NCBI GenBank assembly: GCA_902622955.1
Contig: CACNRP010000001.1
Coordinates: 97,543 to 150,531 of the forward strand
Reading direction: 5' to 3'
Length of the DNA stretch: 52,989 bases
From: an uncultured Pelagibacteraceae bacterium
GTDB lineage: Bacteria > Pseudomonadota > Alphaproteobacteria > Pelagibacterales > Pelagibacteraceae
Made by a program: the position numbers and the translations under genes. The notes beneath the pieces are model-generated. The model was not told the origin of the DNA, searched no databases, and saw only the letters and a program-made list of their open reading frames with translations. This document shows, piece by piece, positions 16,225-25,217 of the stretch. Positions within the stretch are counted from its first letter, which is position 1, and every line of letters begins with the position of its first letter.

Positions 16225-17049
16225 ATGGCAAAATATCTAGTTGAAACTTATTATACGTGTACCTTCAAGGTTAATCATTATTTAGATGATATTAATGAGG
16301 CAGAATTAAAAAATTTAGAAAAAAGAGATGACGGAAAATTTGAGGTTTTAGACGTTAAATTAGACAATAGAAAAACGAAAAACCTTGATCCAAAAAATAA
16401 TAAAGTAATTGAGAATAACAAAGCAGACGTGCTATCTGAACAAAACAATAAAAGTTCAATGTCTAAAGAAAATACAATAACCGGTATACATAATATAAAC
16501 GAGAAATCAGGAAAAAGATTTAGTATGCCAGATAGAAGAAAAGGATATATTCAAAAAGCATCTATTGGGGACCATAAAGTTTACCTTCATACTGGGGAAT
16601 ATGAAGATGGAAAAATTGGTGAAATATTTATTGATACTAGTAAAGAAGGCGAATTAGTAAAAGCTCTGATGAATAACTTTGCAATTGCTATTTCTCTTGG
16701 TCTTCAATACGGAGTTCCTTTAGATGAATTTATAAGCGCATTTGTTGGTACAAAATTTGAACCATCTGGTAAGGTATATGGCAATGATAGAATTTTAAGT
16801 GCTACTTCGATACTAGATTATATATTCAGAGAGTTAGCGATTTCATATCAAAATAGAGAGGATCTAGCCCATACTCCAGCAATTGGAGGTAATGATAATC
16901 TAAGTACTGAAGATCAAAACTCTGAGGATCAAAATCAATTATTAAAAATAGTAAAAGACATTACCAGTAAGGGTTTTGTAAGAAATAACTATAAAAAAAA
17001 TTTAGTTGATCTTTCTGATGTCAAAATAAGTTTAAAAGGTAAAAAATAA
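16225..17049 (+). CDS. Stand-alone TSCPD domain protein, related to the C-terminus of B12-dependent ribonucleotide reductase
   Basis: A 274-residue protein. Residues about 97-218 match the TSCPD region found near the C-terminus of adenosylcobalamin-dependent (class II) ribonucleotide reductases of alphaproteobacteria: [40 protein letters not shown] and [14 protein letters not shown]. Residues 1-55 ([14 protein letters not shown] and beyond) form a separate conserved-looking domain, joined by an Asn/Ser-rich linker. None of the RNR catalytic barrel is present and there is no Cys-rich tail. Pseudomonas splits NrdJ into NrdJa and a small NrdJb, a possible parallel, but no nrdJa lies here. A strong AGAGG ribosome-binding site precedes the ATG, and a TATAAA lies at 16176. 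The function is unknown; a regulatory or accessory role in nucleotide metabolism is an inference. Confidence 0.75.
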   Translation: MAKYLVETYYTCTFKVNHYLDDINEAELKNLEKRDDGKFEVLDVKLDNRKTKNLDPKNNKVIENNKADVLSEQNNKSSMSKENTITGIHNINEKSGKRFSMPDRRKGYIQKASIGDHKVYLHTGEYEDGKIGEIFIDTSKEGELVKALMNNFAIAISLGLQYGVPLDEFISAFVGTKFEPSGKVYGNDRILSATSILDYIFRELAISYQNREDLAHTPAIGGNDNLSTEDQNSEDQNQLLKIVKDITSKGFVRNNYKKNLVDLSDVKISLKGKK

Positions 17050-17055
17050 TTTTTT

Positions 17056-18840
17056 TTATTTTTTAGACTTTAAAGTAAGATTTAATTCTTTTAATTGGTC
17101 AGGATTGACTTCTGATGGAGCGTTCATCATTAAATCTTGTGCATTTTGGTTCATTGGAAACATTGTAACTTCTCTAATATTTTTCTCATTAGCTAACAAC
17201 ATTACTATTCTATCAATTCCAGGTGCTATCCCTCCATGTGGTGGAGCTCCATAACTTAATGCATTTATCATTCCACTAAACTTTTCATCAACTTGTTTTT
17301 TATCATATCCTGCAATTGAGAAAAGTTTATACATAAGTTCTGGTTTATGATTTCTAATTGCTCCCGAAGATAATTCTATGCCATTACAAACTATGTCATA
17401 TTGATATGCAAGTATATCTAATGGGTTTTCAAAATCTTTTTCACTGAAATCACCTTGAGGCATTGAAAATGGATTGTGACTAAATTCAATCTTGTTCGTT
17501 GATTCATCTTTTTCAAACATTGGATAGTCTACAATCCAGCAAAATGCGAAAACATTTTCATCAATTAAATCTAGATCTTTTGCAATTTTATCTCTTGCTA
17601 ATGCAGTAATTTTTTCTAATTCATCTTTTTTTCCACAAGCCATGAAAATACTATCCCCTATTTCACAGTTTGTTTTTTTCATAATTTCAGCCAATGCATC
17701 TTGAGAAAAGAATTTTCCTATAGGGCCTTTTGCTGAAATGTCCTTATCTTTTTCAAAAGTAAAATAAGCTAAACCGGAGGCACCTTCTTCTTTTGCCCAT
17801 TTATCAATATTATCAAAGAAACTTCTTGGCTTATCTTTCGTATTTTTTGTAATAATACATCTTACTTTAGATCCAGATTTTACTAATTTTTTAAATATTT
17901 CAAATGAAACATCTTCTCTTGTAAAAATTTCAGTTATATCATTCACAATGAGCGGATTTCTTAAATCTGGTTTATCAGTACCATATTTAAGCATTGCATC
18001 CTTGTATGAAATCTTTGGAAATTTATCAAACATCAATTTTTTTGTAGAAAAATTTTTAAATGTATTAACCATTAACTTTTCAACAACATTGAATACATCC
18101 TCTTGTTCAACAAATGACATTTCTAAATCTAATTGATAAAACTCCCCAGGACTTCTGTCTGCTCTTGCATCTTCATCTCTGAAGCAAGGTGCTATTTGAA
18201 AATATCTATCAAACCCAGAGACCATTATTAATTGCTTAAATTGTTGAGGAGCTTGAGGTAGTGCATAAAATTTTCCTGGATTTAAACGACTTGGTACTAA
18301 AAAATCTCTAGCACCCTCTGGACTAGATGAGGTTAAAATTGGTGTTTGAAATTCTAAAAAACCTAATTTAGTCATTTCGTTTCGTATATATGAAATAACT
18401 TTAGATCTTAAAATAATATTTTCATGAATTTTTTTTCTTCTTAGATCTAAGAATCTATATTTTAATCTTATTTCTTCTGCGTATTCTTGATCGCTAAAGA
18501 CTGGCATAGGCAGTTCTTTACAAGTTCCCAAAATTTCATGTTTCTCAATAACAACCTCTATTTCACCTGTATCAATTTCAGAATTAATTGTTTCTTTTGA
18601 TCTATTAACAACTTTTCCCTCCACTTTAATTACCGTTTCTAATTGCATTTTTTCTAATTCAGAAAAATATTTATTATCTTTATCAATTATACATTGGGTA
18701 ATTCCGTAATTATCTCTTAGATCAATGAATAATAAATTCCCATGGTCTCTTTTTTTATTTATCCAACCTGCAAGATTAATTTTTTTATCTACATGCACTT
18801 TTCTTAATTCATTGCACTTATGTGTTCTATATTTATTCAA
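17056..18840 (-). CDS. aspS: Aspartyl-tRNA synthetase
   Basis: Class II synthetase of 594 residues, the bacterial long form. An N-terminal OB anticodon-binding domain (about residues 1-110, with LAGWINKKRDHGNLLFIDLRD), motif 2 in FRDEDARADRSPGEFYQLD, a bacterial GAD-type insertion in the middle, and motif 3 in GIAPGIDRIVML are visible. Whether it also makes Asp-tRNA-Asn cannot be decided from the motif view alone; asnS and gatCAB are not in the window. It begins immediately after the hdaA stop (zero spacer) on the same strand, forming a DUF2066-hdaA-aspS run. Confidence 0.97.
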   Translation of the reverse strand: MNKYRTHKCNELRKVHVDKKINLAGWINKKRDHGNLLFIDLRDNYGITQCIIDKDNKYFSELEKMQLETVIKVEGKVVNRSKETINSEIDTGEIEVVIEKHEILGTCKELPMPVFSDQEYAEEIRLKYRFLDLRRKKIHENIILRSKVISYIRNEMTKLGFLEFQTPILTSSSPEGARDFLVPSRLNPGKFYALPQAPQQFKQLIMVSGFDRYFQIAPCFRDEDARADRSPGEFYQLDLEMSFVEQEDVFNVVEKLMVNTFKNFSTKKLMFDKFPKISYKDAMLKYGTDKPDLRNPLIVNDITEIFTREDVSFEIFKKLVKSGSKVRCIITKNTKDKPRSFFDNIDKWAKEEGASGLAYFTFEKDKDISAKGPIGKFFSQDALAEIMKKTNCEIGDSIFMACGKKDELEKITALARDKIAKDLDLIDENVFAFCWIVDYPMFEKDESTNKIEFSHNPFSMPQGDFSEKDFENPLDILAYQYDIVCNGIELSSGAIRNHKPELMYKLFSIAGYDKKQVDEKFSGMINALSYGAPPHGGIAPGIDRIVMLLANEKNIREVTMFPMNQNAQDLMMNAPSEVNPDQLKELNLTLKSKK

Positions 18841-19503
18841 TTAAACCTCTAATGCTTCTCTAATAATTTTAAAATCGATTGGTTTCTTTCTTTTTAAACT
18901 AATTTCGTCGATTTTATATATGAAATCAGAAATTTTGCCATAGGTTCTATCAATTCTCTTAATTATAAACTCAATAAGTTTTTGGTCTATTGATATTTGA
19001 CGATCAGAAAGATTTTTTAGTATTAATGCATAAATTAAATCGTCACCAGGTTTTTCAATTTGAGTTAAAATAAAATTGGCAGATCTTGAACTTAGATCAT
19101 TAAGTTTAAATTTAAAGTCAACTATTGGTATTTTTGAGGTTACTATTAAATACTTATTATCCTGATCTATTATATTAATAAGTGTAAATAATAAATTTTC
19201 ATTTATTTTTTCAGTTAAATCCTCAACAACAATATTTTCATATATTTTTATTTTTTGAAGAAAATCATTATTAATATCTTCTGCATTTATTTTAATTCCT
19301 CTATGCTTTTCTAAAAATATATTTATTAAATGGCTTTTTCCTGAAAACTTTTCACCTATCAAGTTTATAAAATTTTTATCCCATTTTGGCCAACTACTTA
19401 AAAGACTAAAAGAATGTTCATTGCTATTTGAAACATAGAAATCCTGATCTTTAAAATTTTGTTCATAATCAAATTTAAGTATTTGCTGATTAAGATTTTT
19501 CAT
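18841..19503 (-). CDS. hdaA: HdaA/Hda-type DnaA-related replication regulator
   Basis: A 220-residue AAA+ protein resembling DnaA domain III without DNA-binding domain IV. A Walker A motif GEKFSGKS lies at residues 50-57, a Walker B-like IVVEDL near residue 90, a sensor I-like VTSKIP, and the arginine-finger region DLSSRS. In Caulobacter and E. coli, Hda proteins bind the sliding clamp and stimulate DnaA-ATP hydrolysis, resetting initiation. A possible N-terminal clamp-binding peptide is QQILKFDY at residues 6-13, close to the QL-x-LP/F type. The start lies 14 bases inside the end of the DUF2066 gene; this gene order near purMN is common in alphaproteobacteria. DnaA itself is excluded by length. 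Confidence 0.85.
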   Translation of the reverse strand: MKNLNQQILKFDYEQNFKDQDFYVSNSNEHSFSLLSSWPKWDKNFINLIGEKFSGKSHLINIFLEKHRGIKINAEDINNDFLQKIKIYENIVVEDLTEKINENLLFTLINIIDQDNKYLIVTSKIPIVDFKFKLNDLSSRSANFILTQIEKPGDDLIYALILKNLSDRQISIDQKLIEFIIKRIDRTYGKISDFIYKIDEISLKRKKPIDFKIIREALEV

Positions 19504-20578
19504 TTAAAACCCAAATTTTATTTTTAATTTCAAAATAATAATTTTGATAACTCATGACTTCTAAAAATTTATCAGGTGTTCCATTAAAAATAACCTTATA
19601 ATAATTATTTTGATTATCAAATTTATAAATATAAGAATTATATATCAAATCCATATTAGATAAAATTTTTTCAAATTTATTAATCTTTATATTATTAGAA
19701 TTATCTATAGAAATATTTAAAGTTAGTTTTACTGAGGTATTAATTTGATTTTGCGATTTCCAAAAATCTTCATAAACTAATTTTAAATTATCAATAAATT
19801 TAAATAGCTGTTCTTCATCATCAAAATTAACTTTGGTATAATTTAAATTTTTTAGATTATTCTTTTGATTAAAAAAAATTTTATTAAATACTCTTATTTT
19901 ATTGTCATCTTTAAACACAATCATAATTATGTAATCATTTATATTGTATTTATTTATAATTTCTTTGAAGTCATAAGTTTCTAAATTATTAATATTTTTT
20001 TTTATTAAACTAAAATCATCAAGATCTTGAGTGGGTAATATATAATTTAAAAGACTATATTTTTTGTTATTCAAATTCCAGCTGAAAAATAATTTATTCT
20101 CAGAAAACATTGAAACTTGATTTTTATTCTGATCAACAAAAACTGGAATGAATAAGAAATCTTTTTTTACAGGTAAAGATGGAAATACATTTTTTGACTC
20201 TAGTAAATCAAATATATTTTTTTTATTAAAAGAAACATTCAGGACAAGATAATAAATTTCATCGATAAACTTTTCTTCCTTAATAGAGAACGTTTCTATC
20301 ATTCCTTTTATTTGATTAATCGGCGTATTTTGTAATTTTATTTGATCTTTGCTTTGGACAATTGAAAAAATTAGTTCATTAAATGCCTTAAAAAATCCTT
20401 TATCGATAATTTCATTTTTATTAAAATTTATTTCAAAAGGTGTTGATATTTCAATATCATTTATAGAAAATGTCTTTGCATGACTATTATCTGTGGAAAA
20501 AAAAATATTTATTAAAGCAAGAAATAAAAAAAAATTATATAAAAGCCTTAATTTAAAAAGTTGAGAAATAAATTTCAT
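19490..20578 (-). CDS. DUF2066 family protein, exported
   Basis: A 362-residue protein with a hydrophobic N-terminal signal (about residues 9-34, ending near NSHA) and a mature part of alternating strands rich in Asn, Lys and Ile. The placement directly before an hda-like gene and divergent from purM, the length and the ISIKEE/FLIPVFVDQ-type pattern fit DUF2066, a proteobacterial family of unknown function found beside hda. It probably acts in the periplasm. The overlap of 14 bases with hdaA indicates co-translation. Only 11 bases separate its start from that of purM, so promoters of both genes must lie in coding DNA. Family assignment relies mostly on context and is moderately certain. Confidence 0.65.
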   Translation of the reverse strand: MKFISQLFKLRLLYNFFLFLALINIFFSTDNSHAKTFSINDIEISTPFEINFNKNEIIDKGFFKAFNELIFSIVQSKDQIKLQNTPINQIKGMIETFSIKEEKFIDEIYYLVLNVSFNKKNIFDLLESKNVFPSLPVKKDFLFIPVFVDQNKNQVSMFSENKLFFSWNLNNKKYSLLNYILPTQDLDDFSLIKKNINNLETYDFKEIINKYNINDYIIMIVFKDDNKIRVFNKIFFNQKNNLKNLNYTKVNFDDEEQLFKFIDNLKLVYEDFWKSQNQINTSVKLTLNISIDNSNNIKINKFEKILSNMDLIYNSYIYKFDNQNNYYKVIFNGTPDKFLEVMSYQNYYFEIKNKIWVLNEKS

Positions 20579-20589
20579 AAAACATATTA

Positions 20590-21621
20590 ATGAATAAAAA
20601 AAAATTTACCTATAAAAAAAGTGGAGTTAATATTAAAGCTGCAGATAAGTTTATTGATTTCATTTCTACAGTTTCAGCAAAAAAAAGAGGCAAAAAAAAG
20701 TTTTCAAATATAGGTGGTTTTGGCTCAATAACAAATATACCAAATAATATTAAACAACCTCAAATCGTAGCTTGTACCGATGGTGTGGGTACCAAAATTG
20801 AAATTGCTAATACGTTAAATAAATTTGATACCATTGGAATTGACTTGGTTGCTATGAGTGTAAATGATTTAATCGTACAAGGAGCTAAGCCTTTGCTTTT
20901 TTTAGATTATATATCAATAAATAAAATTGATCTTAAAAAACTTAAGGCAATAATAAAAGGAATTAACAAAGGCTGCAATCAATCAGAATGTGAGCTCGTC
21001 GGAGGAGAAACTGCTGAGATGCCAGGTACGTATGAAAAAGGTAAATTTGATATCGCAGGTTTTGCTGTAGGAGTTGTAGGAAAGAATAGAATTTTAAATA
21101 AAAAAAAAATAAAAAAGAATAATCTTATAGTTGCAATTCCTTCTAACGGTTTACATTCAAATGGGTATTCTCTTATAAGATATTTATTAAAACAAAAAAA
21201 AATAAATATTAAAAAAAATAAATTTTTAAAATCAGAGCTTCTAAAACCAACTAAAATATATGTTAAAGAAATAATGAATTTAATAAACAACAACTTAATA
21301 AATGGCTGTGCAAATATAACTGGGGGAGGTTTGTCTGATAATATTAAAAGAATTATACCAGATAAACTCTCAGCACACTTAAGTTTAGATAAAATTGAAA
21401 CTTCTGAAATATTTAATTGGCTTAAAAACAATGGAATTTCTGATCATGAAATGCTTAAAACATTTAACTGTGGAGTTGGTTTTTGTCTCATTGTTGAAAG
21501 TAAAAATTTAAAAAAAATAAGTAAATTTTTTTCAAAAAAATATAAACCATATGTTATTGGAAAAATTTTTAATGGTAAAAATAAAGTTAAGTTAAATGGC
21601 TCTATCAACTGGTCACAATAG
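20590..21621 (+). CDS. purM: Phosphoribosylformylglycinamidine cyclo-ligase (AIR synthetase)
   Basis: Fifth step of purine synthesis, closing FGAM to AIR with ATP. The 343-residue protein has the PurM features YKKSGVNIKAADKFID, ACTDGVGTKIEIA, GIDLVAMSVNDLIVQGA, VGGETAEMPGTY, SNGLHSNGYSLIR and NITGGGLSDNIKRIIP. It is transcribed with purN, whose start lies 26 bases before the purM stop. Length and motifs are normal. Divergent from the DUF2066 gene across 11 bases, so its promoter must overlap that gene's start region. Confidence 0.97.
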   Translation: MNKKKFTYKKSGVNIKAADKFIDFISTVSAKKRGKKKFSNIGGFGSITNIPNNIKQPQIVACTDGVGTKIEIANTLNKFDTIGIDLVAMSVNDLIVQGAKPLLFLDYISINKIDLKKLKAIIKGINKGCNQSECELVGGETAEMPGTYEKGKFDIAGFAVGVVGKNRILNKKKIKKNNLIVAIPSNGLHSNGYSLIRYLLKQKKINIKKNKFLKSELLKPTKIYVKEIMNLINNNLINGCANITGGGLSDNIKRIIPDKLSAHLSLDKIETSEIFNWLKNNGISDHEMLKTFNCGVGFCLIVESKNLKKISKFFSKKYKPYVIGKIFNGKNKVKLNGSINWSQ

Positions 21622-22177
21622 AATAAGAACAGCTGTATTTATTTCAGGGACGGGCAGTAACTTAAAAGCTTTAGCAAAATTTTCTAAAACTAAAATATCT
21701 CCTATATCGATTAACTTTATTGTTTCAAATAACTCTAAGGCAAAAGGTTTAAATTATGCCAAAAAATTTCAAATTAAAAAAAAAGTTTTTAATTTTAAAA
21801 ATAAAAAATTAAGTGAAAATAAGATACTTTCTATCTTAAAAAAAAATAATATTGAAATGATTTGTCTAGCTGGATTTATGAAAATTTTGTCAAAAAATTT
21901 TATAAAAAAATTTAAAGGACAAATTTTAAATATACATCCCTCTTTACTGCCAAAATATAAAGGATTAAATACTCACCAAAGAGTATTAAAAAATAAGGAA
22001 AAATACTCAGGATGCACTGTTCATTTTGTAAATGCTAGATTAGACTCGGGGAAGATTATTCTACAAAAGAAAGTCAGGATTTCAAAAAAAGATACTGAGT
22101 CTTCTCTTGCTAAAAAAATTTTAGCCCAAGAACACAAGCTATACCCAAAAGCAATAATAAAAGTGTTTACTCTTTAA
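21596..22177 (+). CDS. purN: Phosphoribosylglycinamide formyltransferase, folate-dependent
   Basis: Third step of purine synthesis, transferring formyl from 10-formyl-THF to GAR. The 193-residue protein contains the family nucleotide motif VFISGTGSNLKAL and the catalytic set Asn112, His114 (LNIHPSLLPKYKGLNTH) and Asp150 (ARLDSGKI), matching Asn106, His108 and Asp144 of E. coli PurN. It starts 26 bases inside purM, an arrangement consistent with coupled translation; no later start codon precedes the conserved motif. It ends 11 bases inside the end of the convergent ndk. Confidence 0.96.
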   Translation: MALSTGHNRIRTAVFISGTGSNLKALAKFSKTKISPISINFIVSNNSKAKGLNYAKKFQIKKKVFNFKNKKLSENKILSILKKNNIEMICLAGFMKILSKNFIKKFKGQILNIHPSLLPKYKGLNTHQRVLKNKEKYSGCTVHFVNARLDSGKIILQKKVRISKKDTESSLAKKILAQEHKLYPKAIIKVFTL

Positions 22178-22577
22178 AAAAAAAATCTATTTCAATTTTA
22201 GCATTTTCAACACTGTCTGAACCATGAACTGAATTTTTGTCAATTGAAATTCCATATTTTTTTCTAAGAGTGCCCTCTTCTGCCTCTTTTGGATTTGTTG
22301 CTCCCATTAACTTTCTATTTTCTATCACTGCATTCTCTCTTTCAAGAACCATTACAACAATTGGGCCAGATGATAGATAATCACATAAATCGTTATAAAA
22401 TGGTTTAGTTTCGTGCACTTTATAGAATTTTTCTGCTTCTGATTTCTCTATTTGAATTTTTTTTTCTTTTAAAATAGAAAATTCTTTTTTTTTGAACATT
22501 TCTTTTATTTCATTTTCAAGATTTCTTTCAACAGCATCTGGTTTAATAATTGATAAAGTTTGTTCTATGTTACTCAT
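22167..22577 (-). CDS. ndk: Nucleoside diphosphate kinase
   Basis: Transfers gamma-phosphate among NTPs and dNTPs through a phosphohistidine. The 136-residue protein starts with the canonical TLSIIKPDAVERN, has the MGATNPKEAEEGTLR loop, and the catalytic His118 in NSVHGSDSVENA. Length is typical (about 140). It overlaps the end of pepA by eight bases and is co-transcribed with it; its tail overlaps purN from the other side. Confidence 0.97.
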   Translation of the reverse strand: MSNIEQTLSIIKPDAVERNLENEIKEMFKKKEFSILKEKKIQIEKSEAEKFYKVHETKPFYNDLCDYLSSGPIVVMVLERENAVIENRKLMGATNPKEAEEGTLRKKYGISIDKNSVHGSDSVENAKIEIDFFFKE

Positions 22578-24015
22578 AATGATCCTCGACTAATTTATTT
22601 AATAATCTCACTCCATAACCTGTTGCACCGCTTGAATTTAATGCTCCGCCATATTTTGAAAAAGCCATACCAGCTATATCTAAATGTGCCCAAGGAGTTT
22701 TATTTAAAATAAATCTCTGTAAAAATTGAGCAGCAGTAGTGGACCCTGCTCCTCCAATATAATTTATATTTTGCATATCCGCATTTTTTGAATCAATTAA
22801 CTTATCAAAATTTTTATTTAAAGGCATCCTCCAAACTTTTTCTTCAACCTTTTCTCCAACATCGATTAACTGTTTGGACAATTTATCATTATTTGAAAAA
22901 AGACCTGCATACTCAGAGCCTAATGATACAATTATTGCACCAGTCAATGTAGCTAAATCAATAATAAATTTTGGATTAAATTTTTTTTCTGTATAAGTTA
23001 ATGCATCAGCAAGTACTAATCTCCCCTCAGCATCTGTATTTAAAACTTCAACTGTTTTTCCACTGTATGATTTTAAAATATCACCTGGTCTTAACGCATT
23101 ACCTCCAGGCATATTTTCAACAAGTCCAACAACACCAACAGCGTTTATCTTTGCTTTTCTTAAAGCTAAACTTTTCATTAAACCAACCACGACGGCTGAA
23201 CCTGCCATATCGTAAGTCATATCTTCCATAAATTTAGCAGGTTTAAGAGATATACCCCCTGTATCAAAACAAACACCTTTTCCTACAAATGCCAAAGGTT
23301 TAGAATTATTTTTTAATCCTTTCCATTCCATTGTTACAAGGTAGGAGCCTCTTATACTTCCTTGACCTACCCCAAGCAGTGTATTCATTCCAAGTTTCTT
23401 TAATTTTTTTTCATCGTAAACAGTAATCTTCAATCCATATTTTTTTAATGTATTTATTCTTTTTGCGTATTCATCTGGGTGCAATACATTCCCAGGTTCA
23501 GACACTAAATCTCTTGTATAAAAAGAACCTTCTTCTATAGCTTTAAACTTTAATTGCTCATTAGAGGAAGGTAAATTTTTACCAAAAACATTTATTGTTA
23601 TATTGTTATTATTTTTTTTAGTTAAATATTTGTCAAATCTATAAGATTTTAATTTTAATCCATGTAAAAAATTTCCAACAATATTTTTTGAAGTAATATC
23701 AGAATTAATATTAAATTGAATTTGTTTGAAGCTTTTAAAATGATCATAGAATTTTGCCCCCTGCCTCTCTATTTCAGAATTAATTAATTTTTTTTTTAAG
23801 GATACTAGAACAATCTTTTTTTTTGAGCTTAGTTCAAAAGATAAAATACTTTTCTTAAGATCTCTTGTCTTTAATAAGTCAGAAATAAAAGAATATTCAT
23901 TGCTAGAAATATGTTTTTTTGAGCTTAAAAGGCTAAAATTTTCATCAACAAACAAAATAAGATTATTATCCTTTTGTTTTTTTGACGTAGTTTTATAACT
24001 AATTTTTATTGGCAT
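22570..24015 (-). CDS. pepA: Leucyl aminopeptidase (M17, cytosol aminopeptidase)
   Basis: A 481-residue M17 metallopeptidase releasing N-terminal residues from peptides in the cytoplasm. An N-terminal macro-like domain (residues 1-150) is followed by the catalytic domain with GKGVCFDTGGISLKPA, MTYDMAGSA and the signature NTDAEGRLVLADAL holding the two-metal site. The start is the ATG at 24015; a GTG five codons upstream is possible but has no better ribosome-binding site. In some bacteria PepA also binds DNA; nothing here speaks to that. Divergent from lptF across about 60 bases, as in many proteobacteria where pepA faces the lptFG genes. Confidence 0.95.
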   Translation of the reverse strand: MPIKISYKTTSKKQKDNNLILFVDENFSLLSSKKHISSNEYSFISDLLKTRDLKKSILSFELSSKKKIVLVSLKKKLINSEIERQGAKFYDHFKSFKQIQFNINSDITSKNIVGNFLHGLKLKSYRFDKYLTKKNNNNITINVFGKNLPSSNEQLKFKAIEEGSFYTRDLVSEPGNVLHPDEYAKRINTLKKYGLKITVYDEKKLKKLGMNTLLGVGQGSIRGSYLVTMEWKGLKNNSKPLAFVGKGVCFDTGGISLKPAKFMEDMTYDMAGSAVVVGLMKSLALRKAKINAVGVVGLVENMPGGNALRPGDILKSYSGKTVEVLNTDAEGRLVLADALTYTEKKFNPKFIIDLATLTGAIIVSLGSEYAGLFSNNDKLSKQLIDVGEKVEEKVWRMPLNKNFDKLIDSKNADMQNINYIGGAGSTTAAQFLQRFILNKTPWAHLDIAGMAFSKYGGALNSSGATGYGVRLLNKLVEDHYE

Positions 24016-24074
24016 AAATTTTAAATACACTCTATGAGAGTAGTGTTATATAAGAATAAAATAATCATAATTCA

Positions 24075-25217
24075 ATGAAAAAAATTTTGTTTAGAAAGCT
24101 ATTATCTGACTATATTAACTTCTTTTTTCTAGCCTTAGTTAGCTCTAGCGTGATTGTATGGGTTTTTCAGGCAGTAAATTTTTTAGATATTATGATTGAT
24201 GATGGTCGCGACTATATTGTGTACTTCAGTTATTCTATGTTAAATTTTCCAAAAATATTGAGCAAACTACTTCCTTTTGTTCTTTTCTTTAGCTTATTTT
24301 ATGTAACCTTAAAATATGAAAGTAATAATGAATTAATGATATTTTGGAATTTTGGAGTTAATAAAATCCAATTGGTTAATTTTATATTAAAAGTTTCTTT
24401 CATTATAACGATAACGCAAATTATTTTAACCACCATAGTAGTTCCAAAATCGCAAAGTTTAGCTAGAGGTTATTTAAAAAATTCAACAGTGAATTTTTTT
24501 GAAAATTTTATAAAGCCAAAAAGATTTAATGATACAATTAAAGGTGTAACTATATATAGTCAAAAAAAAGATGCCAATGGAAACCTTTATAATCTATATT
24601 TAAAAAAAGAGATTGATAACAAAAACTTCCAAATTACTTATGCTAAGCGCGGTCAATTCAAAGAAAAAAATAATATACCAATTTTAATTTTATATGAAGG
24701 TGAAACTATTACAGGAAAAAAAGATGAAATAACAAATTTCAGCTTTTCAAAATCAGACTTTCCTTTAAATACTTTTGAGACAAATACAACTACTTATACA
24801 AAAACTCAGGAGTTAACAACTTACAAACTTCTTAGATGCATTGATTTAATGTTTTATTCTAATTCAAAATTAAAAAAAGAATTAATTAACAAAATTGAAA
24901 ATTGTTCAAAAAAAAATATTGGAAATATATTCAAAGAAATTTACAAAAGATTAATTGTTCCTTTATATATTCCTATATTGATGCTTACACCTTTGTTGTT
25001 AATAACTTCATCCAAAGAAAATTCTAATTATTTAAAATTAAGAACTATAACTTTTTTATTAGGAGTAGTTGTAATAATATTTTCTGAAACAACCATAAGA
25101 TTGATTTCTAAGAATCTTATTAATAATGCAAGTATAATTTTTATACCTATAATTTTAATTATAATTTTTTACATCTTCTATTATAAGAAGTTTTGTTTTT
25201 GGAATTTTGCAAAATGA
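24075..25217 (+). CDS. lptF: LPS export permease LptF
   Basis: LptF is one of two membrane subunits of the LptB2FG ABC exporter that pulls lipopolysaccharide from the inner membrane. The 380-residue protein has about six membrane helices, three at each end (about residues 14-35, 60-80, 102-122 and then 295-315, 325-342, 350-372), around a periplasmic beta-jellyroll. The start MKKILFRKLLSDYINFFFLA and VVPKSQSLARGY are family-typical. It begins a six-gene overlapping run lptF-lptG-lptD-surA-pdxA-rsmA. Its stop overlaps the lptG start by four bases (ATGA). Confidence 0.92.
   Translation: MKKILFRKLLSDYINFFFLALVSSSVIVWVFQAVNFLDIMIDDGRDYIVYFSYSMLNFPKILSKLLPFVLFFSLFYVTLKYESNNELMIFWNFGVNKIQLVNFILKVSFIITITQIILTTIVVPKSQSLARGYLKNSTVNFFENFIKPKRFNDTIKGVTIYSQKKDANGNLYNLYLKKEIDNKNFQITYAKRGQFKEKNNIPILILYEGETITGKKDEITNFSFSKSDFPLNTFETNTTTYTKTQELTTYKLLRCIDLMFYSNSKLKKELINKIENCSKKNIGNIFKEIYKRLIVPLYIPILMLTPLLLITSSKENSNYLKLRTITFLLGVVVIIFSETTIRLISKNLINNASIIFIPIILIIIFYIFYYKKFCFWNFAK

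Noticed and set aside
17042-17080. A/T-rich inverted repeat between the TSCPD gene and aspS as a shared terminator
   Set aside because: The arms are only A and T runs with no GC stem, and such repeats occur by chance throughout this DNA.
24016-24030. GTG start for pepA five codons upstream of the ATG
   Set aside because: No better ribosome-binding site is visible and the extra residues have no family value; left as an alternative.
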